A stretch of 64,000 nt of DNA, taken from the NCBI GenBank assembly GCA_004794655.1, contig SMMW01000565.1:2994001-3058000 (forward strand). The letters are read 5' to 3'. A program made the position numbers and the translations under genes. This stretch comes from Marisa cornuarietis. Its lineage: Eukaryota; Mollusca; Gastropoda; Architaenioglossa; Ampullariidae. The notes under the pieces were generated by a model that did not search any database, had not been told where the DNA came from, and saw only the letters and a list, made by a program, of their open reading frames with translations. Below, in pieces: positions 49,376-59,600 of this stretch (the first letter of the stretch is position 1; each line of letters starts with the position of its first letter).

Positions 49376-49868
49376 GTAATAATAATAAATAAATGCAAAA
49401 TTTATATAGCGCATAATCACACTCCTAATGAGCATGCTCTTAGAGCTTGAATGAGACATGGGCAACATAGAGGGACAGAAGAACAAGCAAACAACATATG
49501 AACGATGGAAGGATAAACAACAGTACTGATGACAAATCTAAACACATAAAGAAGATTCAAATAACAAGGACTGAAAGTATCATGATTTAACGAAAGGAAG
49601 ACGAGCAGGGAAGTAGCAAGGGGGGTCAGGTGAAAAAGGACTAGCATTGTGTGGACTTGCTAGGAGTAATGCTTAAGGAAGAGGTGCGTTTTCTGTGCAA
49701 ATTTAAGAGTCAGTTGTGTGTAGGTGGCAGATATGGAAAGGGAGAGTTGTTTTTCGCTGCACAATAACTAAAAATCACGTGAGCATATGTTGTTGTTCTG
49801 GTGATAGGAACAGCTAGGAGACGGTCGTCAGGCGAGGAGCGGAGTTGTCTAGCTGGGAAGAGAAGTTC
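49376..49868 (-). mobile_element. LINE 3' end, copy B (L2/CR1-like)
   Basis: The reverse complement aligns along its whole length with copy A at 53.6-54.1 kb. It covers the degenerate end of the reverse-transcriptase frame, a 3' UTR and the terminal AGAGCATGCTC...GAGTGTGATTATGCGCTATATAAAT followed by an AT-rich (ATT)n tail. Its coding part is interrupted. Confidence 0.75.
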
Positions 49869-52055
49869 GAAGAAATAGGGTTGTGTAGGGGTTGTGCCCG
49901 CTCTCCATCTCGTTACCTTCAGATTTTAACGCACTGAATCAGCCATCATCAAATATTACTAAACAATCATATTTTCTTCTTCTCATTTATTCATATTTTA
50001 TATTTTTTTCATTTATTCATATTTATTCACATTCACACAGCGAAACGGTATATATTCAAAATATTCACCAAAAGGTCAAAAGTTTACGGAATGTCAAAGT
50101 TGTTACGGCCTCTTCAAAGATGCGATGCAATATCTTATTCGTCAACAAAAAGTAGCTAAATTGTTATATTTATAGTTATATAATTAGTCATTTATGTTTT
50201 AATTTATTTTTACAAAGACAAAAGTTTAAATAATAACAGAATTTTTTTCCATTGCCATTCTTTCTCTCAAGCGGAAGTACAGTCAAACGCCTGGGATGTC
50301 CCTTGACTAACGTTTACCAAAAGACGAGCACTTAGTATTTTTATACTGTACAGTATACAGAGTGACCGTCAACGCGATGCCTCATCTGACTGCTGTAGTA
50401 GGCTGTCTGCAGTTTCCTTGATGAGGGGAGAAATTTACTGCCGCTATTTTTGTGGCTATAACGATAATTTAATTTAGGATTTTACGTCTCTTTTTTATTT
50501 CTTAACACGTAGCGATAAAAGGCAAGAAAAAAAGGCCATTTCCATATTTTCATTTTCTTCCCGCACCATCAAATAATGGCTTTAACAGGTTCCAGCCGTG
50601 CGCTTTGAGATACGCAGGCTTAACAACAGCGGCGGCGGAGATACTCGAGGCATCAGAGCGCTCTCAGAGAGTTCAAGACCTGCATGCACTGATGGAACTG
50701 CACAAAGTGCGCTTTGAAGATCACCGCCCCCCCCAAAAAAAAAAAAAACACACACACACACACACACATCCTCAATCTCTCCTTACTGTCCTGGGTACCG
50801 CATGACCACTGTCCCAGCGACACACGTACTTACTCCGCCGTTGCCTTAATACACACCCTGGGTAATTCTGGAGGCCATAGCAAGCCTAGCTAGACTGGGC
50901 CCACTCAGCCGCTACATTGTCGACGGGCGTCATTTCCAATAACGTTTCCCATGTAAGTTAAATAAAGCGGAAATTGTAATCGATTTAGCTCAGCAGAAGC
51001 AAAAGCACAATGTTTCTTAATAAACTGACAAATAATGACGAAGAACTGTTTGATGCACACTGTTTTCCCAAATTCATTATCTGAGACCAGCAGACGCCAT
51101 TAAAAATGTCCGAATGACAATAAATTTATATTTTCGTTGTTTAATATTTACCTGAGTACCATTTGGTCAGCATGACTAAATTTGACTTTTCGAAGCTTTT
51201 CTCCTGGGTTTTTGTTTTTTAATTTCTTTTCGCGCTTTTTATGCTGGTTCTGAAATTCGTCCTTCAGCCTTGCCTGAACAACGCATGCCCAAAGCTCATC
51301 CTTTTTCGGGAATTTCCTCTAAAAGCTTACATCAGTAAAATAGGCAAACATAGCAAAGATCCCTTCTGCCGTACCGTGAAAAGTTGATAAACATAACATA
51401 AACCTACCCTCCGAAGGATCGACTGTGTGCGACTTTTGAGGCTCGACAATTCGTGTTCTCAGATAAGCCTGCGGCGCGGAACATGGCTTTGGTGAGCACC
51501 AATTCTGACAAACACACAGGGCGCGACTTCGCGTCGGCACCATAAAAAAGGTCTCTGGTGCGACGGCGCGCTTTGAAGGTAAAAGGCTACCAACTGCTCT
51601 TTACGAAAGACCCGACAGCCGCCCGACTTCACCTGTTCGTCAAAGGGTCGTCGCAAGCCAGATCTCCAGATATTGAAGCTAGCGGACCAGACCGCATGAA
51701 ATGGGCGTGTGTAGCTCTTTCTTTGCCTCAAGAGGGCAACAGTTCTCCGCCATAGGTGTGTATGCGTGCGTGTGTGGAGGTGGAGGGCAAAATGCCTTCG
51801 ATACACCACAGTGCCTTATGAATTGGTACCCTCTTTGCCTGTCCTCAGACGGCATCTCCTCGCTTTACGTGAGAACTGAAAACAAATTTCCCGGTGGTGC
51901 AGTGGTGTAACTAGTGTCAGCAGTGCAGAGAATCGAGAAATGGTGGTTTCAATATCCAATATCGGGGCACAGTATTGGTGTATGACACAAACTCTCAGGG
52001 CTGTTCGTTGGTAACGAAGTGTAATGGTTGTCGCCTAATCTTTTTACATGTCGAC
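49869..52055. other. Non-coding stretch
   Basis: AT-rich at 49,960-50,250. A C9-A13-(CA)n junction lies at about 50,727-50,768. A plus-strand frame before it (FQPCALRYAGLTTAAAEILE...) looks protein-like and follows an AG, but it runs into the low-complexity tract without a donor or stop and is not called. Confidence 0.4.
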
Positions 52056-52059
52056 TGAG

Positions 52060-52252
52060 GAGTGAGGTGTTAGAAAGGCGGTACCCTCTTCTCCCTCCCT
52101 GGTGTATCTTTTCAACCCTCTATGGAATCAGGTACCCATTTCCGACAGATAGGTCTACTGGGAAACAGGTTGCTGCGCCGCATGAGTATCAAACCGCTGA
52201 CTTCTCGGTTTGAACGCCATTGATATGATCACTCGGCCATCTGATTCCTCGT
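52060..52252 (-). mobile_element. tRNA-derived SINE-like element (minus strand)
   Basis: On the minus strand CAGATGGCCGAGTGATCATATC (A box, tRNA-Ser/Leu-like) is followed at tRNA spacing by GCGGTTTGATACTC (B-box-like). An unrelated body (GGGTACCTGATTCCATAGAGG...) runs to about 52,060. Confidence 0.55.
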
Positions 52253-53095
52253 TCATTGGGGGGTTTTTTCCCTAGTGCTCAGGTTTCCTCTCTTTTCCTT
52301 ACCTGTTCTCCGTAGTCCGAAGTCATTACTGGCGAGAAGCATTTTCCAAGCAAGCAAGCAAGATGGAAGGCTGATCATTTCCCACACGGCAGCCTAAACG
52401 CGTAGTCTCACTCACATACGCCATAGCTGGCTCTTCGGCTTTATAGCAGGACGACTGCGCGGTAACGTCTGATCAAAATTCTGTTAGATCGTAGTCAGGG
52501 CAACAAACGTTTACGTCTCTTATACGTGTGATCTGGGAAATTGTGCACACCACGCATGTGTCGCGTTGATGTACGTAGAGGAGAGAATAATACAAATAAA
52601 AATGAATAATCAACAAAAATCCTAATGCCGACATCGGTGGGTGCGACAGAATCTTGGCACGATATAATCTCCCTTCCATCCCGTGCTTCCGTCTTGCTCA
52701 AATCATACTTGGGTCAAAGAAACAGCCGAAAACTCATAAACTAACCATAAAGCATCCTTATCGCATCGACCCCTGCTGCGAATTGTGAAGGGACGTTTTC
52801 CCTCCTGCCAACATCATCAGGTGCACAAGTCTGAGAAAACGACTTTGTGGCAAGTGTGCCGCTTTGCTTGAAAAAAAGAGGGGGGGGGGGCTTTGTATCT
52901 CCACCCGCCCACCCCCGACCCATCCTCACCTCCAACACAAACATAAGCTCGCAAAATAATAAAAAAAATTGCAGGCTGTAAGGTTAATGCCGCTATTATG
53001 GGCTTTGACCTAACAGGCTACAGAAACAGCAACAGAACTACAGTAGCAACGAGAAATAAAATATTTAAAAGGAAAGCACTAAACACAAGGCAGAA
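52253..53095. other. Non-coding stretch
   Basis: No supported gene. A G10 run lies near 52,883. Confidence 0.45.
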
Positions 53096-53099
53096 AGTT

Positions 53100-53445
53100 G
53101 TGAAACGCGCTGACGGGGGGCAGCTTTAGGCTCAAAACGATAAACGTTGGCTCATTCCCTTGACTGGTTCCAGCTGACGAACAGTTATGCTGGAACTGGT
53201 CCTCGGCGGTTCCTTTGTCCACAAGGGGTTGGCCCCTGTTCCCAGGAACCTGAAGTACTGTCTTAGATTCTCCTCTCCACATCAGCAAGCAGAGTCCACG
53301 TCTTGCATCCGTACAGCAGGAGTGGGACTGGAAGGACTTGTACAGTAGGGTGTGGTGATGTCAGTGATTTTGGCGCGTATTTGAGGTCTTGTACTACCCT
53401 GATTTCAAATACGAACAAGATTTTTCTCTGTGACAAGCAGAACAC
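53100..53445 (-). mobile_element. RTE-like LINE fragment
   Basis: The minus-strand frame contains VLPVPLLLYGCKTWTLLADVERRI (shown here in part: LLLYGCKTWTLLADVERRI). This is the conserved segment of RTE-type polyproteins between the reverse transcriptase and the C-terminal region. Similarity fades on both sides. It is a pseudogenised piece. Confidence 0.7.
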
Positions 53446-53640
53446 CTCCCTATTTTCACAACAAATGTCCTTCAGTCAGAATGTTGATCTGCTAATAATT
53501 ATTTGACTTGAAATGTTCTGTACTTAAAATCATTATTTTCTGCATGATCTCTATTTTTTTAATTTCCTGAATGGATAATTGTTTATTATAGAAGTTTATT
53601 GATGACATGATATTATACTATCCTGTCCTGTCTATTTCTC

Positions 53641-54135
53641 TGAACTTCTCATCCCTTACTCTCCGTCCAGACAACTACGCTCTTCGTCTGACGACCGTAT
53701 CCTAACTGTTCCTGTCACCAGAACAACAACATATGGTCACAGGACGTTTGGCTACTGTGCTGCAAAACAATGGAACTCTCTCCCTTTCCATATCCGCCAC
53801 CTTCCTACAACTGAATCTTTCAAATCTGCACTGAAAACGCACCTCTTCCTTGAGCATTACTCCTAACACAGTCCACACAATGCTCGTCCTTCTTAACCCC
53901 GCCCCCTTCCCTCTTGCTACTTTACCCATCTTTCTCGGCAGAATCACTATATTTCTCTGTTCCTGTTACTTGATGCCTTTTGTTATCTGTTTCGTCGTCA
54001 GTACTGTCGTTTTCTTTCGTCCCCTTTGTTCTGTATCTACTTAGTCCATGTCTCTTCCTCGTTTTAAGCGCTAAGAGCATGCTCTCTATGAGTGTGAATA
54101 TGCGCTATAAAAATCTTCACTATTATTATTACTAT
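53641..54135 (+). mobile_element. LINE 3' end, copy A (L2/CR1-like)
   Basis: Plus-strand codons around 53,712-53,865 read RTTTYGHRTFGYCAAKQWNS, then LPFHIRHLPTTESFKSALKT, then HLFLEHYS and a stop. This is the typical C-terminus of a non-LTR reverse-transcriptase ORF (WNSLP..IR.....FK..LKTHLF). A 3' UTR follows, ending TTAAGCGCTAAGAGCATGCTC...GTGAATATGCGCTATAAAAAT and an (ATT)n tail. It is 5'-truncated, as usual. Clade assignment between L2 and CR1 is tentative. Confidence 0.8.
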
Positions 54136-54177
54136 TACCATTCAGCTCAGCGCTTTAGTGACGAAATTAATAATAAG

Positions 54178-54330
54178 TGACGTCACATATAGCAACAAGG
54201 AGGGAGCGACGTCATCTGTCGGTGCGAAGACCTTAACAAGATTAGAAATCATTACGTCATCGTTACGTCGACCTAAACTGTTGTAAAACATTCGAGCTAT
54301 ATATAGTTCCTTCTGGAACCTTCTACTTAT
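54178..54330 (+). promoter_or_regulatory. CRE cluster, TATA box and heat-shock element
   Basis: TGACGTCA (54,178-54,185), GACGTCA (54,208-54,214), TACGTCA (54,253-54,259) and TACGTCG (54,264-54,270) are CRE-like sites. TATATATA lies at 54,298-54,305 and is followed at once by TTCTGGAACCTTC (54,311-54,323), a perfect TTCnnGAAnnTTC heat-shock element. A start site would be expected near 54,330. The downstream gene is the KDZ transposase, but a transcript linking them is inferred. Confidence 0.5.
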
Positions 54331-54473
54331 TTGTTTACTTCAGACAGACTTAAACAACCTAGCACCATTTCTGTCTTTATTATTTTTCCCTTTCCTGTTG
54401 TTTTATTTTTTTTTCTTCTCTTCTGTTTTTGCTGCACAATGAGCATTCTTTTGAATGGATACCTGCGCAATAT

Positions 54474-54477
<4 letters not shown>

Positions 54478-54514
<37 letters not shown>
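54478..54514. repeat. (CAT)12 array after a GCGCAATATAAAT tail
   Basis: Trinucleotide array directly after CTGCGCAATATAAAT, which resembles the LINE tails nearby. It may have grown from such a tail. Confidence 0.9.
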
Positions 54515-54613
54515 TGTGCACCTTATTGTCCTGACTAAATCCGCACTCAGAGTGGGTAAAATACCGCCAGCATACGGCACTCAGTACACCGTATTCTCCT
54601 ATCCTAAGTATAT

Positions 54614-54883
54614 GTCACGTGACAGTAGTTTACCAATCAAAAGCTACGTCAGCTAAATATGGCGACGTCACGCTTTGTAGGGTTATTGAATGAATCGACA
54701 TCGCATAGAGACTGCAAATTTTGTTTGGTATAGTCGTATTTATGTTTTATTATAATTTTATGTAGGTAGAGACGTTATAAACAAAAATTTATACAGTGAG
54801 ATATACTTCCGGTTTTGGGTCTTCCGCCGTTCAGTACACAGTAACAGGATTGCTTATATTTATGTATTCTTGTTCTAATAGAG
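54614..54883 (+). promoter_or_regulatory. Proximal promoter and 5' UTR exon of the KDZ gene
   Basis: In order: GTCACGTGAC (54,614-54,623; palindromic E-box of the USF/MITF/TFEB type), CCAAT (54,633-54,637), TACGTCA (54,645-54,651), GACGTCA (54,664-54,670) and ACTTCCGG (54,805-54,812; ETS core). A GTAAGT donor follows AGAG at 54,883/54,884. The matching acceptor (GTGTAG, 54,906-region end at 55,006) joins five bases before the ATG at 55,012. A non-coding first exon therefore probably ends at 54,883. Confidence 0.55.
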
Positions 54884-55011
54884 GTAAGTAAAATTATTTC
54901 ACTGCGTCATACCTCGTCATAGATACCCATTATTATAGTATCATGACAATTTGGCTCTTTCTGTTTTATTTTCAATATTAAATGTATTTGCATTAATCGT
55001 GTGTAGGTACA

Positions 55012-56634
55012 ATGCCCAAGTTCAAGAATGGCGGTGGATATAGCGTAATAAGAAAACGTCCCAAGGAAAAGAAAATGAAAATAAAGACGATCAACCCCTT
55101 GACAGGACGAATGGTGACCATTAAAGAGGTACAAGGCTCCTTTTTGTTTCCTGCTTCCTCGCAGCAACCGATCCCAGCGACATCATGCATGGATGCACTT
55201 GATTCTATAGCCGTGGGTATGTATGAAGAATTTGCCATTAATGAACTGCCTATAGTAAACTGGAGACAGTTTTTTGTTTTGTTTTTGTTTTTTTGTATTT
55301 TTGTATCGGGAGCTTTGCCTGCTCTAGATTATTGTAAAGACCATCTTACATAATGCTGTAGTAAATATCTACAAAACAACATCAACCTAAAATCCCCAAA
55401 ACATTCATATACAGGAGTTTTAAAAATAATAGATTTTCTTCTTAATATCATAGAAAGCGGTAAAGAGCAGCGACAAGAACAAGACACAGTTGTTGCTGTT
55501 TCCTCACAGCAACCAGTCCCAGCAACATCATGCATGGATGCATTTGATTCTATAGCAATGGGTATGTATGAAGGATTTGCCATGAATGAGCTGCCTTTAG
55601 TAAACGGGTGACAGTTTTGTGTTTTCTATGTTTGCATCAAGAGCACCGCCTACATACATTATTGTAAAGGCCATCTTTTGTAATGCGATAGTAATTCTGT
55701 ATAAAACAACATCAACCTAAAAACCCAAAACATTCATGCACATAAGTTTTAAAAATAACAGATTTTCTTCTTAATGTCATAGATCCAGAAAATGGAGTAA
55801 GCTCTTACTGGAAGAAGAAAGCAAATCGTTCTGACAAATGGGAACAGATACGTCAGGAACTGCTGGTGGTGCACACTGAGCTATGTGCTTTTCCAGATCA
55901 AAGCCAGTGTATCTGTTGTGGCTTCAATTTACCAACAATCCGCTGCTTGGATTGTGGCAGCCATGCACTTTTCTGTGAGGACGACTTTCTTGAGCGTCAC
56001 AAGAATGCTGTATTTCATAGCCCAGAAATATGGAATGTAAGGAACACTTAGTATTTTGGGGTTGAGGGGTAAATACATCTGCAACACAATATTTTATGTG
56101 GATGTCAACTTCATTTTTTGACAGCTTCATTTGAACATGAAAATTATTAAAGGATTTTCTTTTTTTTCCTCAGGGATGTTGTTTTGTGCCGTATGCAGCC
56201 AACTTACCTGTGCTCGTGCATAGCAATCACAAGGTACCAACTTGTGCAAAACGTACAAGGGAAATCACTGTGATTGGAATGAGAGGTAAAATATAAACTT
56301 GTTTACTGTAAGAAGAAAAGAAAATGACAGTAAAAATGATGTTCTAGGTATGGTATGGTATGGTTTGGTACCTTATCAATGAAAATGTGCTTGTTTATGT
56401 GTAGGTGGCCCACAGCTGTTTACTTTTGAATTCTGCTCATGTGAAAGTGACACCATTACATTACTACGCCATCGCCTTTGGGGTTCTTCCCCAGAAATAC
56501 CGTCTGTTGCATTTAAACTGGATGTCATGGAGTGGTTGCGTGCATTAGTACTTGAATGCCAGGTGTCAGTGAAGGGGTTTGTCAACGCGTTGGCAACCCG
56601 ACTTAGCAAGATAGAGAACGTGAGCAGCAAGAAG
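55012..56634 (+). CDS. KDZ gene, exons 2-6: N-terminus with CxC2-like cysteine cluster
   Basis: Residues 1-303. The start is basic (MPKFKNGGGYSVIRKRPKEK), as expected for a DNA-binding or nuclear-localising tail. Residues about 50-104 hold two copies of SSQQP(I/V)PATSCMDA(L/F)DSIA(V/M)G from a duplicated exon. Residues 114-188 carry Trp-114 and Trp-124, then C147-x-C149-C150, C159-x2-C162, C169, H177 and H183, and HSPEIWN. This matches the layout of the cysteine cluster found in front of KDZ transposases (CxC2-like in Pfam terms). Residues 227-260 read GGPQLFTFEFCSCESD and then LLRHRLW with SPEIPSVAF, another constant KDZ segment. The metal-binding role is inferred from the family. Confidence 0.9.
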
Positions 56635-59600
56635 GTTGGTTGTGGCCTTTTTTCAAATTTGTTTTCAGTTTCATTATTGTTACCTCTAGTAATTGAGCAC
56701 TTTTAGGGTAACGAGACATTTGAATCACATAATGTAATATCAGTCACTGGTCCATGCTGATATTTGATTAGAATGCCAGTAGTACAAGTTTTTAAGTAAG
56801 TGGACATCCAGGGCTGACTGTTTGTGGTTCTTAACTAGTATTCCATTTTCTTCCTGGACTACATAGTGATTCAGGATGTATCCCACAAACTTATTCCATA
56901 TGTTTTTATTTGCACTTTGTAAATTAGCAGCTACAGGTCCTCTGTGTGAATGATTGCATTTGCAATGTTATATGTGTTAGCTCGGAAAGTTCCATTTATG
57001 AGCTCTTATAGACAAGTCATTCACTAGTGCAGAAAGTTGCTTTTGGCATCCTGTTTCATCATTACTTTATATTTTTTATTATTGTTATTAGTTTGGCCTA
57101 AGCTTGTGTGTGCATTGCAGGTTAATGGAGTGTATCAGGCCCTCGTAACAGATGCATTTACGATGTACATGCGTCATGAGTACCAGTTGCAGCAGGTGCA
57201 ACACATTGATCCAGATCTTGATGATGGAACTAGTTGTCCTGCCTGTCATGTAAGTTCTTAATATTCAGGAAATGGACTTTAATTATTGCAGGGTAGTAGA
57301 GGTTGTGGATGTCAGTTTTTTAATTTTATGCACCAGGTAGTAATAACAGTAATAATAGAAATGTATAAAGATGTATTTACCATACAAACAATTTTTTTTA
57401 TCTAATATAGGTGGTCAACGAAGACATTGCGTTTAACTCAAAAGACCATGCAACTGATGGAAGTCAGCTAGTGTTGTCTGAAAATGTGAGTATTATTTGC
57501 ATTGTTTCACTCACTGTCTTTTTCTCTGTCTTATTTACATATGTGTTAATTAATGTTTTGTACTTTGCTGTTTTTTTAATTTTGATCTTGCTTTCTTTCA
57601 GAGCCAGATATTTTCATTTGACGCTAATTTTGGGTTATCACGAAAAAAATCTTCTGGAAAAAGCCCTGGCGAACCATTCCACAAAGGGCGGTACTTCATT
57701 GACCAAACGGATGTCGATGAGTTCGTTAAAAACTATAGTTGTCACACTAAGAAAGGAGCTGGGGTAAGTCATTCAGAGTGTAAGTTTGTTTGGAATTTAG
57801 AGGCTATTTATCATTTATCTGAGATCACGTGGTTAAGCGTTATTATTTTGGACATGTTTACAATAAAATTTGATGGTAAAAAAGGCATGTATCAACAGTC
57901 ATTGAGATTGTGGTGTCAGAATCATATGGTGTAAGACTGAATCAATCATGTCGTTGTTTTACAGGACTGTAGTGACTTTCAGGCTGGAAGTCATAGATCG
58001 AAGTCCCGAACAGACAAGCTGGACGAGACAGCTGTGTTCGGCTGTGCTTGCAGCAGACATGAGTTTCCCCATCGTTTCTTCAGCCTGAAGCATGGTGAAA
58101 GGTTATAATGGACTCATTTCTTGATGACTTTTGTTTACTGTTTGAACAGTTCTCATATCTTGTGTTCTTTAAGGGGTTGGTCATACATGGCACAAATATG
58201 CATTTAAATATGGTAATAATAATGTGTTTTCAGATTGGGATATGCTGTCTGCCTTATGGAGAAACTTATGGAACAACATCCACAGAAAATTTACATCATG
58301 TATGACATTGCATGTGTTCTTTCTGCTCATCTAAAGGTCTGTGTATTTTTGTGTACTTAAAATGTTATTGTATGTATATATGTTTGGCAGGTATGTGGTG
58401 TATTTGCTGTAGTGAAAGTTAAACCCTCTTAGCCCATCATAAAAAATATTTCTATGTTTAAAAACATGGGCTTAAAATTTATGATTTTGAAGACGATAGT
58501 GAAACTGCATAGCCACGATCTCTGCCGGGTACGCCAGTAAACTGGCTCTTCGGACTCAGTGGGTTAAGAATAATTGTGTTTGCACTAATTTCTTTCAATA
58601 AAGGAGAAAGTCTGTGATATTCCTGAAATTTTTTTTTAGTAACAATGTATTGGTTTGCTTATGAGTAGGCCTGAGCGCAAAACATAGTTCTGATGAGACT
58701 CGGCTTCCATCAACATAAATGAACCAGTTTGGTGACATGAACATGAAAGACCTCCAGGAACAGGGTTCATTTTATGAAATCATCATTGTCACAGACTGAC
58801 TGCCAACTGGCTTCAACATACCTTTAAATTCAGGAGTCTAAGATACTACTGGTTTTATTTTGATTTTTTTTAAATTATCATCTGATGTAAAAGTCTTTGT
58901 GGTGCACAGTTAAAGTAATGGTTGAAATGTATCAAATAATTATGTTGCAGAAAAGCAACAGTGGAGAGCTGCCATCAAACATACAATTTCTGTTGCCTAT
59001 TTTCCACAGCTTTGGCCATAAGATGGCATGTCAGGTAACATCTACAGACAGGACCAGATTTCTTTTATGTATCATGATTCCAACAACCTATGGTCACTCC
59101 AAATGAGGGGTCCTTTTTAAAATGTATCACCCCAACAGCAGCAAACAGGAAGTAACAACGTTACATCATTGTGCTAACACTGAAAAACATGTAAATAAAT
59201 GAAAAACAGTGAACAAATGTGAAAACTTCATCAAAAATAAACCATAAAGGTATTCACAAATGCAGTGGCTCATTTTCTTGTTGGCAACAGTCCTGTGGTA
59301 CCAGTTAGGTCTTCATATAAAGCTACTGATATTTTTTTACAGCTAGAGTACGGACCACGAACAGCAGCTGGGATAGGGCTCACAGATGGAGAAACTGTAG
59401 AGCGCCTGTGGTCGTACCTCAGAAAATTTTCTTCAATTACGAAAATGATGACGCCACAGAGAAGAGTGGATTTGCTAACCGATGCACTCCTCCACTATGC
59501 TTCAAAGCTACGAAAGCGATTAGGTTAGTAAAAAAGAAAGTGTTTTTTCTTGTATTGTTTTTTTCTTGTGCAGTTTATTCCTATATTTTGTTTGATGGTT

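Noticed and set aside
50605..50805. Protein-like frame (AGLTTAAAEILEASERSQRV...) after an AG
   Set aside because: Runs straight into C/A homopolymers and a (CA)n array without donor or plausible stop; no family recognised.
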